NCBI GenBank assembly: GCA_025655455.1 | Contig: JAHXIV010000014.1 | Span: 38,566 to 102,565 of the forward strand | DNA from: a gamma proteobacterium symbiont of Taylorina sp. | GTDB lineage: Bacteria > Pseudomonadota > Gammaproteobacteria > GRL18 | Direction of reading: 5' to 3' | DNA: 64,000 nucleotides | Shown: positions 31,254-39,087 of the stretch, in pieces | How positions within the stretch are numbered: position 1 is the first letter of the stretch | How the letters are laid out: each line of letters starts with the position of its first letter | The notes under the pieces: model-generated | The model's input: only the letters and a program-made list of their open reading frames with translations | Told to the model about the DNA's origin: nothing | The model's database searches: none | Translations under genes and position numbers: made by a program

Positions 31254-33200
31254 ATGAGTGTTGAAGCACATAAGGAAACATTAGGCTTTCAGACAGAAGT
31301 GAATCAATTATTAAAATTAATGATTCATTCTTTATACAGTAACAAAGAAATTTTTATGAGAGAACTGATCTCCAATGCATCGGATGCAATTGACAAATTA
31401 CGCTTTGAAGCAATCAGTGAAAGCAAACTTTATGAAAGTGATACTGAACTGAAGATCAGTTTATCTTTTGACAAAGATGCACGCACGATTACTCTTTCTG
31501 ATAATGGTATTGGTATGTCCCGCGATGAAGTGGTTGAAAATATCGGCACTATTGCAAAATCAGGAACTCGTGAGTTTTTAGATTCCTTAACAGGTGATCA
31601 GAAGAAAGATGCTAATGCTATTGGTCAATTTGGTGTAGGCTTTTATTCTTCCTTTATTGTTGCTGACAAAGTGATATTAACCACACGCCGTGCAGGTACT
31701 GATGCTGAACAGGCTGTATTATGGGAATCTCATGGTGAAGGTGAGTTCAATATTGAAACGGTGACGAAAGAAGGTCGTGGTACTGAGATTGTACTGCATT
31801 TAAAAGAAGATTCTGATGAGTTTCTGGATGGATTGCGTTTAAGAAATGTCATCCGCACATATTCTGATCATATTACAGTTCCTATTGAAATGTTGAAAGA
31901 GGCCACCCCACCAATGCCGCCAATGCCTGGAGAAGAGGGTGAGGAAGCAGAAAAAACAGAAGAAGTAGAAGATGTCATTGAATATGAAACCGTTAATAGT
32001 GCATCAGCACTATGGACTCGTTCTAAAAATGATATTTCTGATGAAGAATATACAGAGTTTTACAAGCATGTAGGGCATGATTTTGAAGATCCGCTTGCTC
32101 GTTCTCATAATCGCGTAGAAGGAAAGTATGAGTATACTTCCTTGTTATTTGTACCAAAACGGGCACCTTTTGATCTCTGGGAACGTGATCGTCAACATGG
32201 TATTAAATTGTATGTACGCCGTGTCTTTATCATGGATGAAACTGAAAAGTTAATGCCTAATTATTTACGTTTTGTGAAGGGAATTATTGATTCCAATGAT
32301 TTACCATTAAATGTTTCTCGTGAAATTCTGCAAAATTCTAAAGTTCTGGATAATATTCGTTCAGGTTCAGTGAAAAAAGTTCTGGGCTTATTGCAGAAAA
32401 TGGCTGACAAAGATCAGGATGACTATAAAGTTTTCTGGAAAGAATTTGGTCGTGTGATGAAGGAAGGTCCAGGGGAAGACTTTGGTAATCGTGATAAAAT
32501 TTCAAAATTACTACGTTTTTCCAGTACTCATGATGATAAAGAAGAACAGGAAGTTTCTCTTGATGATTATATTTCACGGATGAAGGAAGGTCAGAAAGAC
32601 ATCTACTATATTACTGCAGATAGCTTTGCTGCCGCTAAAAATAGTCCGCATCTTGAAGTTTTCCGTAAAAAGGGCATTGAAGTCCTATTGCTTTCTGACA
32701 GGGTTGATGAGTTCTTGATGTCTTCATTACCGGATTATGAAGAAAAATCGATTAAATCCGTTGCTCGTGGTGAACTGGATTTGGGCGAGATGGAAGATGA
32801 AGAAGAGAAAAAAGAACAGGAAAAAACTCAGGAAGAATATAAAGACTTTCTGGAGAAAGTCACTAAATCTCTGGGAGATGAAGTTAAAGAAGTGCGCATG
32901 ACCCATCGTCTGACTGATTCCCCTGCGTGTCTGGTTACCGGTGATCATGATATGAGTGCCAATCTGGAACGTTTGTTAAAACAAGCTGGTCAGGATGTGA
33001 TGGGACATAAACCCATTTTTGAATTAAATCCTGAGCATCCATTAGTGAAGCGGTTAAGCACTGATGTTGACGGTGAACGTTTTGATGACTGGACAAAAAT
33101 TCTATTTGAACAGGCATTATTGAGTGAAGGTGGACAATTAGATGACCCGGCCACATTTGTCAGTCGTCTTAATAAAATGTTATTGGAATTGACGAGCTAA
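31254..33200 (+). CDS. htpG: Chaperone protein HtpG (Hsp90)
   Basis: A 648-residue ATP-dependent chaperone. N-terminal GHKL ATPase motifs are [17 protein letters not shown] and GQFGVGFYS. The middle domain has RGVIDSND-like [18 protein letters not shown] highly charged acidic/lysine stretch at about 512-530 precedes the C-terminal dimerisation domain, and another acidic insertion ([15 protein letters not shown]) lies at about 225. The Shine-Dalgarno AGGGGAAA and ATG at 31254 are clear. The protein assists folding of stress-labile clients. Confidence 0.97.
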   Translation: MSVEAHKETLGFQTEVNQLLKLMIHSLYSNKEIFMRELISNASDAIDKLRFEAISESKLYESDTELKISLSFDKDARTITLSDNGIGMSRDEVVENIGTIAKSGTREFLDSLTGDQKKDANAIGQFGVGFYSSFIVADKVILTTRRAGTDAEQAVLWESHGEGEFNIETVTKEGRGTEIVLHLKEDSDEFLDGLRLRNVIRTYSDHITVPIEMLKEATPPMPPMPGEEGEEAEKTEEVEDVIEYETVNSASALWTRSKNDISDEEYTEFYKHVGHDFEDPLARSHNRVEGKYEYTSLLFVPKRAPFDLWERDRQHGIKLYVRRVFIMDETEKLMPNYLRFVKGIIDSNDLPLNVSREILQNSKVLDNIRSGSVKKVLGLLQKMADKDQDDYKVFWKEFGRVMKEGPGEDFGNRDKISKLLRFSSTHDDKEEQEVSLDDYISRMKEGQKDIYYITADSFAAAKNSPHLEVFRKKGIEVLLLSDRVDEFLMSSLPDYEEKSIKSVARGELDLGEMEDEEEKKEQEKTQEEYKDFLEKVTKSLGDEVKEVRMTHRLTDSPACLVTGDHDMSANLERLLKQAGQDVMGHKPIFELNPEHPLVKRLSTDVDGERFDDWTKILFEQALLSEGGQLDDPATFVSRLNKMLLELTS

Positions 33201-33221
33201 AGTCTATCCATATAGCTATTA

Positions 33222-33270
33222 TTCCCTTTTTTATCTTCAGCATGGATATGCCTTCAGGTAAAAAAGGGAA
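33222..33270 (+). terminator. Large inverted repeat after htpG
   Basis: Perfect 12-bp arms (TTCCCTTTTTTA and TAAAAAAGGGAA) enclose a 25-base loop that itself holds CCAT/ATGG-type symmetry. It starts 21 bases after the htpG stop and ends 30 bases before the next gene. It lacks the usual T run after the stem, so it may be an mRNA-stabilising or processing hairpin instead. Confidence 0.45.
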
Positions 33271-33300
33271 GTTCAGATATTTATTCTACAAGGTGAAAAA

Positions 33301-33492
33301 ATGAATCTTGCAAGTAAAGCAGTTATTCTGGATACCGGCTTATCTATTTTATTTACTTTAATTGGCGGGGGTAATTTTTATTCTTTTCTGTTTTTCTTTG
33401 TACTGCTGTTTATTCCGGCTATTTCAATCTTTGTCTCCTTTGATACCATGGCTAAGAAGTCTGCCAACAAGACAAAACAAGATACAGAATAA
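33301..33492 (+). CDS. Small two-helix membrane protein (63 aa)
   Basis: An AAGGTG ribosome site lies at good spacing before ATG. The product is hydrophobic with two membrane-spanning stretches (residues about 7-24 and 27-46) and a polar, lysine-rich end (KKSANKTKQDTE). It is probably on the htpG transcript or just downstream of its terminator. No family is recognised. Confidence 0.6.
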   Translation: MNLASKAVILDTGLSILFTLIGGGNFYSFLFFFVLLFIPAISIFVSFDTMAKKSANKTKQDTE

Positions 33493-33649
33493 GCCAGATC
33501 TGGAGTATAACGCCTATCGCTATTATAAAACATTATTTTAATAGGGACATTCCTGATGTTATTATATCCTGGATAAAGCATAATAGGTTCATCAGCTTAT
33601 TAATTTTTGAATGTTGAAATATAAATTTAATCAAGGATAAAGGTCAGTT

Positions 33650-33832
33650 ATGAGTAATATTGACAAGTTATCTGATCTATTATTAAAAGAAATCACTCAA
33701 CTGGAACATGAGATAGACAGAATCTTTGTTTTGAATGGTCATAAGGAAAATACAGCAATAAAAATGAACAAAAAATCTATTCAGGCAAGGAAAAATATGA
33801 TAAAAAAGCTACATGCTGTATTTGATGAATGA
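33650..33832 (+). CDS. Small helical protein (60 aa)
   Basis: The product is a short amphipathic, charged protein predicted to be almost all helix (LLKEITQLEHEIDRIFVL..., KNMIKKLHAVFDE). AAAGG lies upstream of ATG at reasonable distance. Size and composition recall small coiled-coil or regulatory proteins. No family is recognised, and the gene stands alone before a long gap. Confidence 0.5.
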   Translation: MSNIDKLSDLLLKEITQLEHEIDRIFVLNGHKENTAIKMNKKSIQARKNMIKKLHAVFDE

Positions 33833-34221
33833 TTATCTTAGAAGGCTTTTAATGGTTGCTTATCAACTTTACAATCCTGCCTTTATGACATGGCTCAGCC
33901 CCTGAATTTTTCTAGTAGCAGAATCATTAATTATCAATAGCAATAACCATTAAAAACTATACCTTTAGCAGTGGTTAATGTTTGTTCTGTAAATATTGAG
34001 TCAGGCAGTAAGTAAGTATTGCTTTAATGATTTAAATCGTTATAATACACACACTTTTGTTTTGTTCAGACGATGCTGATAAGCTTAAGTTGTTGAAAAC
34101 AAAGAGTATTATTAGGTTAATGAATTATTGTTTAATTATTCAAAATAATACGGCCTTTCACAAGGTTGGAATATTTTGTTAAGTTTTTATATATGTTCTT
34201 CTTGAACATATATTTAATTAT
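33833..34221. other. Gene-free leader region upstream of tRNA-Leu
   Basis: No convincing reading frame is visible in these 389 bases. They contain a promoter-like pair (34019-34046) and, immediately before the tRNA, a 10-bp palindrome (ATATATGTTC-TTCTT-GAACATATAT, 34189-34213). A weaker inverted repeat TTTGTTTT/AAAACAAA lies around 34053-34105. Confidence 0.5.
34019..34046 (+). promoter_or_regulatory. Putative sigma-70 promoter upstream of tRNA-Leu
   Basis: TTGCTT, a 16-base spacer and a consensus TATAAT. It would start RNA about 170 bases before the tRNA, so either a leader is processed away or the product is a separate short RNA. Confidence 0.4.
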
Positions 34222-34306
34222 GCGGATGTGGTGAAATTGGTATACACGCTGGTTTTAGGTACCAGTGGCGAAAGTCGTGAGAGTTCGAGTCTCTCCATCC
34301 GCACCA
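34222..34306 (+). tRNA. tRNA-Leu (anticodon UAG)
   Basis: An 85-base class II tRNA with acceptor stem GCGGATG/CATCCGC, discriminator A and encoded CCA. The anticodon arm is CTGGT-TTTAGGT-ACCAG, giving anticodon TAG. A short variable arm (TGGCGAAAGTCGTG region) and a T arm GAGAG-TTCGAGT-CTCTC are present. It decodes CUN leucine codons. Its 3' end is directly followed by the remains of a tyrosine recombinase, suggesting past use as an attachment site. Confidence 0.95.
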
Positions 34307-34339
34307 TTTATATTAAATAAAAATAATAAGTTAATACTT

Positions 34340-34552
34340 TTAGTTTGTTTTTATTCCAGTTTTCTTTTTTGTTCCATTCAAACCAACTTCAATAAATTCC
34401 ATGTGTGTTTGATTATCTACCCGGTTAATCCATTTCGCATATTTCTTAAAAAACTCTTCTAAGCTATGTCCAGGCTGACTGCTCATAAGTGCAGGATTGG
34501 CATTATTCATTAATTCAAAAGTAGCATAGGGGCGACCACCGAAGGTGCCCCA
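34340..34552 (-). pseudogene. Tyrosine recombinase (integrase) C-terminal fragment
   Basis: A 70-codon open stretch on the minus strand, ending 34 bases from the tRNA-Leu. The translation matches the last part of phage-type integrases: ATFELMNNANPALMSSQPGH corresponds to the HTFA...NP...LGH box, and SLEEFFKKYAKWI carries the expected nucleophilic Tyr. The catalytic Arg/His of the upstream box is degraded (RPYATF), and a TGA lies directly upstream with no N-terminal or core domain. The orientation and position (integrase ending beside a tRNA 3' end) fit an element once integrated at this tRNA. Confidence 0.75.
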
Positions 34553-34576
34553 TCAGACCTTCATTAAGTATCACGA

Positions 34577-34813
34577 TCATGCCAAATCATCAATATCCAT
34601 ATCAAGAGCCTCTGCCAGCTGTTTTAATACTTCCAGTGTGCCAGTTCGCTTGCCGCTTTCAATCATAGCAATCATGGCCTGGGTCACTTCAGCCTTTTCA
34701 GCTAATGCTGTTTGAGTCATTCCTCTATATTTACGCCAGACTTTCAGAGGGTTTTCACCATCGAGCAGCTGATAGACGATTTCAGAAGGAATGTTCTCTT
34801 CATCTTCGTACAG
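34577..34813 (-). pseudogene. Xre-family antitoxin, N-terminally truncated
   Basis: A 78-codon open stretch with a clear helix-turn-helix: NPLKVWRKYRGMTQTALAEK, then an AEVTQAMIAMIESGKRTGTL recognition region, ending LAEALDMDIDDLA. This layout is that of antitoxins of the type that regulate RelE/HigB-like toxins, which normally have about 50 more residues before it. Here two in-frame stops (TAG TAG) lie at 34826-34831 and no ATG precedes the domain. An AGGAG lies just before a CTG at 34813, so weak expression from CTG is conceivable. No toxin gene is adjacent. Confidence 0.7.
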
Positions 34814-35052
34814 GGGTCTCCTGAAAGTCTACTAATTCCGGGGGGCTGAAAATGTCCAGCATGTCCAGCAATGGCGTTCCAATCATCAATTTGTGTCAAA
34901 CAAAATTTTATGATTATTAAGAATATCTGACATTGAATATCAAATATAGTGAACTGCATCATAATAAAAAATAATAAATTATGTTAATATTCAAGTTGGT
35001 TAACAGTTAGCATGGTACTTGTTGTAAACTTAATAGTTAAGAGGAAATGAAA

Positions 35053-35478
35053 ATGTATAAATTTATTAAAATATTAGCTCTATCAACTTTAATTTGGATC
35101 GGCAACTCAGTTGCCTTTGAATCTCCATTGGTTGATCTTAATAGAGGTACGATGATTATCCCATGCATCCTTATTCAACTCGATGGTGAAGATCTGGTTG
35201 CTGCTGATTTAAGGATGAATCAGCGTGGCAGTGCATTAAATTGGGAAGTGGTTGCAGTGGAGCCAGCTGATGAATGTGATGCTAGCGGTGGTCTTCCCGT
35301 TGCTGTAGAAGAAAAACTTCCAGGAAAGCCAGAAAAAGATGGAGCATGTATTGCCAAGAATCTGAATGCAAACAATTGCGGTACAAAATTTGATGAAGAA
35401 GAAACTCAGTCTAAATCAGATGATGATGAGGATGATGAGGATGAGGATGATGAGGATGATGAGGATGAGGATGATTAA
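35053..35478 (+). CDS. Secreted protein with extreme Asp/Glu C-terminal tail
   Basis: A signal peptide (YKFIKILALSTLIWIGNSVA) is followed by a compact domain of about 85 residues with four cysteines, then a tail of about 25 residues that is almost all Asp and Glu. ATG at 35053 is preferred because GAGGA lies at good spacing; ATG at 35047 is also in frame. The tail DNA is an imperfect GATGATGAGGAT repeat. The acidic tail could bind calcium or metal cations, but no family is recognised. The gene lies between the integration scar and tig. Confidence 0.7.
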   Translation: MYKFIKILALSTLIWIGNSVAFESPLVDLNRGTMIIPCILIQLDGEDLVAADLRMNQRGSALNWEVVAVEPADECDASGGLPVAVEEKLPGKPEKDGACIAKNLNANNCGTKFDEEETQSKSDDDEDDEDEDDEDDEDEDD

Positions 35479-35793
35479 ATAATATTATTGTATTCACTTC
35501 ATAGTGATTCATTCCGGTAGATCTTTTTGTATTAAATTTGCCGGAATGATCCCCATTCTTTTTTAACCTGATTTATTATTATATCTATTTTAACCCCTGC
35601 TTTTATACTTAAATTTTATTGCCCATCATTCATTTTAAAATACAATTTTCAAAAAACTATCATTATTGTTCATAATATATTGTATAATGTCTGGTTTAAC
35701 CCTATATATGAAAACAAATTAGTATGATATTTTGTTTTTAACTTTATGTTCTTAATTTTTATAACAACGTGTTGGTTGTAACGAGGAAAAATA
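35479..35793. promoter_or_regulatory. Intergenic region with hairpin and putative tig promoter
   Basis: No gene is visible in these 315 bases. A hairpin with arms CATTCCGG (35510-35517) and CCGGAATG (35541-35548) could end the upstream transcript; a T-rich run follows a few bases later. A consensus TATAAT at 35683-35688 is a candidate -10 box for tig, but the -35 box is weak. Confidence 0.4.
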
Positions 35794-37107
35794 ATGCAGG
35801 TTTCAGTAGAAGTAAAAGAAGGTCTTGAAAGAGAATTAACAGTTGAATTTCCAAAGTCTGATATAGATGGAGTGGTCAAAACTCGTTTACAATCTTTAAC
35901 AAAAACAGCAAAAATCAATGGTTTTCGTCCCGGTAAAATTCCTCTTACAGTGATTAGAAAACGTTATAGTGCTCAGGTTGAAGTAGAAGCTTTGAATGAA
36001 AAACTGCAGCAAAGTTATTTTGAAGCGATTTCACAAGAAAAACTAAATCCTGCAGGTCAGCCGACTATTGATCTGGTTGATACTGATGATAAAGATAAAA
36101 TAACTTATAAAGCTATTTTAGAAGTTTATCCTGAAGTGACACTGGCCTCTCTTTCAGATCAAGCTTTTGAAAAAGCGAATGTCACCATTGGCGAAGCTGA
36201 TATTGATTCTACTGTTGATAATATCCGCAAACAGAACCAGACATTCAAAGATACCGATCGTGGCGCTGAACAGAGTGATCAGGTTATCGTTGATTTTGTC
36301 GGGACTATTGCTGGAGAAACCTTCAAGGGTAATGATGGACAACAGGTGCCTGTGACCATTGGACAAGGTCAGATGATTGATGGCTTTGAAGAAGGAATTA
36401 AAGGTACAAAAGCAGGAGATGAAGTCAGTCTTGATTTGAAATTCCCTGAAGAATACCACTATAAAGAAGTTGCTGGAAAAGCTGTCAACTTTGCGATAAA
36501 GGTTAGCGCCGTAAAAGAAGCAGTATTACCAGAACTTAATGACGAATTTTTTAGCAAATTCGGTATAACAGAAGGTGGTGCTGATGCTTTTCGTGCTGAA
36601 GTAAAGAATAATATGCAATTAGAACTGGATAAATCTATTGCTGCCAAACTGAAAAATCAGGTGATGGATGCAGTTCTTGAAGTGAATGAACTGTTGGTGC
36701 CAAAAGCTTTAGTCGAAGAAGAAGCCAAGAATATGGCACAACAAATGCAGCAGCAGTACCAGGTTCAACAGCAGGGTGAAGCCGAGCTGCAAACCAGTTT
36801 ATTTGAAGAACAGGCAAAACGTCGTGTCGCTCTGGGTATTCTCCTGGCGGATATTGCAAAGACACATGAAATTAAAGCCTCTGAAGATCTGGTTAAAGAA
36901 AAAATTAATGAATTGGCTGGAACCTATGAAAATCCACAGGAAGTGATGGACTATTATATGTCTCATAAGGATAAACTTGCTGAAATTGAATCATTTATTC
37001 TGGAAGAACAAATTGTTGACTGGGCATGTGAACAAGGTACTACTGCTGAAAAAGAATTCAGTTTTACCGAGTTTATGAACCCTAAACAAGAAGAAACAGC
37101 GGCGTAA
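35794..37107 (+). CDS. tig: Trigger factor
   Basis: A 437-residue ribosome-bound chaperone and peptidyl-prolyl isomerase. The N-terminal ribosome-binding domain has the signature GFRPGKIP (residues about 44-51). The FKBP-type domain is at about 155-245 ([33 protein letters not shown]). The helical substrate-cradling domain follows. Ribosome site GAGGAA precedes ATG. It is the first gene of the tig-clpP-clpX-lon quality-control series, linking folding of new chains to ATP-dependent proteolysis. Confidence 0.97.
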   Translation: MQVSVEVKEGLERELTVEFPKSDIDGVVKTRLQSLTKTAKINGFRPGKIPLTVIRKRYSAQVEVEALNEKLQQSYFEAISQEKLNPAGQPTIDLVDTDDKDKITYKAILEVYPEVTLASLSDQAFEKANVTIGEADIDSTVDNIRKQNQTFKDTDRGAEQSDQVIVDFVGTIAGETFKGNDGQQVPVTIGQGQMIDGFEEGIKGTKAGDEVSLDLKFPEEYHYKEVAGKAVNFAIKVSAVKEAVLPELNDEFFSKFGITEGGADAFRAEVKNNMQLELDKSIAAKLKNQVMDAVLEVNELLVPKALVEEEAKNMAQQMQQQYQVQQQGEAELQTSLFEEQAKRRVALGILLADIAKTHEIKASEDLVKEKINELAGTYENPQEVMDYYMSHKDKLAEIESFILEEQIVDWACEQGTTAEKEFSFTEFMNPKQEETAA

Positions 37108-37121
37108 GGAACGATAGTTTG

Positions 37122-37790
37122 ATGATAGATAATAAAGTAACAAATGGTGCACTGCAGGCTGATGCATTGGGACTTGTGCCAATGGTTATCGAGCAAACCT
37201 CAAGAGGGGAGCGATCTTATGATATCTATTCACGTTTATTAAAAGAACGGGTAATTTTTCTGGTGGGTCAGGTCGAAGATCATATGGCTAATCTGATTGT
37301 CGCTCAACTACTGTTCCTTGAGTCTGAAAATCCTGATAAAGATATTCACTTATATATTAACTCTCCCGGTGGTTCAGTCACTGCAGGCATGTCGATATAT
37401 GATACGATGCAGTTTATTAAACCGGATGTCAGCACCATGTGTATAGGACAGGCTGCGAGTATGGGGGCTTTATTATTAACAGGCGGTGCTAAAGGGAAAC
37501 GCTATTGTTTACCTAATTCCCGTATGATGATCCATCAGCCTCTGGGTGGTTTTCAGGGACAGGCTTCTGATATTGAGATTCATGCAAAGGAAATTTTGAC
37601 GCTGAAAGATAAATTGAACGAGATAATGGCTCATCATACCGGCCAGTCTTTTGAAGCCATTTCTCAGGATACCGATAGAGATAATTTTTTAAGTGCTCAG
37701 CAAGCTATGGAATATGGTTTGGTTGATGAACTGATCAGTTCACGAGAAGCATCAGATGATAAAAAAGACAAAAAAGATAAAAAAGATTAA
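37122..37790 (+). CDS. clpP: ATP-dependent Clp protease proteolytic subunit
   Basis: A 222-residue serine peptidase forming the double heptameric chamber used by ClpX and ClpA. The catalytic triad is Ser113 (GQAASMGA), His138 (MMIHQPLGG) and Asp187 (DRDNF), counted from ATG at 37122 (a TTG lies one codon upstream). The C-terminus has an unusual lysine/aspartate run ([11 protein letters not shown]) of about 12 residues. It lies 11-14 bases after tig and 20 bases before clpX. Confidence 0.97.
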   Translation: MIDNKVTNGALQADALGLVPMVIEQTSRGERSYDIYSRLLKERVIFLVGQVEDHMANLIVAQLLFLESENPDKDIHLYINSPGGSVTAGMSIYDTMQFIKPDVSTMCIGQAASMGALLLTGGAKGKRYCLPNSRMMIHQPLGGFQGQASDIEIHAKEILTLKDKLNEIMAHHTGQSFEAISQDTDRDNFLSAQQAMEYGLVDELISSREASDDKKDKKDKKD

Positions 37791-37810
37791 TTTTATATGA
37801 GGTTGGTTTT

Positions 37811-39085
37811 ATGAGTGATGATACTCAAGATAAAGATGAAAATGCCAAGTTGCTTTATTGCTCGTTTTGTGGAAAAAGTCAGCATGAAGTGAGAAAGTTG
37901 ATTGCAGGACCTTCGGTTTTTGTCTGCGATGAATGTGTTGAACTTTGTAATGATATCATTCGTGAAGAAATTCAGGAGCAGGGCGGATCTGTACCCGGCA
38001 CAAAATTGCCGACACCGCGTGAGATTAATAAAATTCTTAATGAATATGTTATCGGTCAAACAGAAGCCAAAAAAGTACTTTCTGTTGCGGTATATAATCA
38101 TTACAAACGTCTTGAAAGCGGTTATAAAAAAGATGATGTTGAACTGTCAAAAAGTAATATTCTGCTGATAGGCCCAACGGGTTGTGGTAAAACCTTACTG
38201 GCTGAAACCTTAGCCCGTTTATTGGATGTACCATTTACCATTGCCGATGCGACGACCTTAACTGAAGCAGGTTATGTGGGTGAGGATGTAGAAAATATCA
38301 TCCAGAAGCTGCTGCAAAAATGTGACTATGACGTTGAAAAAGCTCAAACCGGTATCGTTTATATTGATGAAATCGATAAGATTACCCGTAAATCTGATAA
38401 TCCTTCTATTACCAGAGATGTTTCAGGTGAAGGAGTACAACAGGCCTTGCTCAAGTTAATTGAAGGTACTATTGCTTCCATACCGCCTCAGGGTGGGCGT
38501 AAGCATCCTCAACAGGAATTTTTACAGGTTAATACAGCCAATATATTATTTGTTTGTGGTGGTGCTTTTTCCGGTCTGGACAAAATCATTCTTGAACGTT
38601 CTGAGAAGGGTGGTATTGGCTTTGGTGCTGAAGTTAAGAGTAAAGAAGATGCTAAAGAATTTGGTGAGGTTCTGGAAGATATAGAACCACAAGATCTGAC
38701 GCGTTATGGTTTGATTCCTGAGTTTGTAGGACGTTTACCAGTGGTTGCTACCCTGCGTGAACTGGATGAAGAAGCGCTGGTTAGAATTTTGACAGAGCCT
38801 AAAAACTCTTTATCAAAACAATATAGTAAGTTGATTGAAATGGAAGGCGCTGAGCTGGAATTGCGTGATGACGCCCTGACTGCAATAGCAAAAAAAGCCA
38901 TGGCAAGAAAAACCGGGGCACGTGGCTTACGTTCAATCCTGGAGTCTATACTGCTTGATACCATGTTTGAACTACCCTCTATTGAAGATGTGCAGAAAGT
39001 AGTCATCGATGAGACGGTTATTAACGGAAAGTCTGAGCCTTTACTGGTTTATGAAAATTTAGAGAAGAAGGTATCTGGTGAATAA
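37811..39085 (+). CDS. clpX: ATP-dependent Clp protease ATP-binding subunit ClpX
   Basis: A 424-residue unfoldase. An N-terminal C4 zinc finger (CSFCGKS...CDECVELC) recruits adaptors and substrates. The AAA+ module has Walker A GPTGCGKT, Walker [10 protein letters not shown] and sensor motifs with GARGLRS. An [11 protein letters not shown] segment belongs to the RKH region, and an IGF-like loop ([10 protein letters not shown]) contacts ClpP. It follows clpP and leads into lon with only 2 bases between. Confidence 0.97.
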   Translation: MSDDTQDKDENAKLLYCSFCGKSQHEVRKLIAGPSVFVCDECVELCNDIIREEIQEQGGSVPGTKLPTPREINKILNEYVIGQTEAKKVLSVAVYNHYKRLESGYKKDDVELSKSNILLIGPTGCGKTLLAETLARLLDVPFTIADATTLTEAGYVGEDVENIIQKLLQKCDYDVEKAQTGIVYIDEIDKITRKSDNPSITRDVSGEGVQQALLKLIEGTIASIPPQGGRKHPQQEFLQVNTANILFVCGGAFSGLDKIILERSEKGGIGFGAEVKSKEDAKEFGEVLEDIEPQDLTRYGLIPEFVGRLPVVATLRELDEEALVRILTEPKNSLSKQYSKLIEMEGAELELRDDALTAIAKKAMARKTGARGLRSILESILLDTMFELPSIEDVQKVVIDETVINGKSEPLLVYENLEKKVSGE

Positions 39086-39087
39086 AT

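Larger units (their letters stand above)
34307..35046. mobile_element. Decayed integrative element scar at tRNA-Leu
   Basis: This 740-base region holds only broken genes: the integrase tail and the headless antitoxin, both on the minus strand. They are followed by a junction (about 34815-34860) that includes a CCGGGGGGCTGAA segment and a direct repeat ATGTCCAGC-ATGTCCAGC. I could not find a second copy of the tRNA 3' end inside the region, so the right boundary is not defined. Confidence 0.6.

Noticed and set aside
34744..34962. 72-codon minus-strand frame containing HAGHFQPPGISRL
   Set aside because: It overlaps the antitoxin relic in a different frame and shows no domain. The antitoxin frame explains that part of the sequence better, and the remainder is probably junction DNA.
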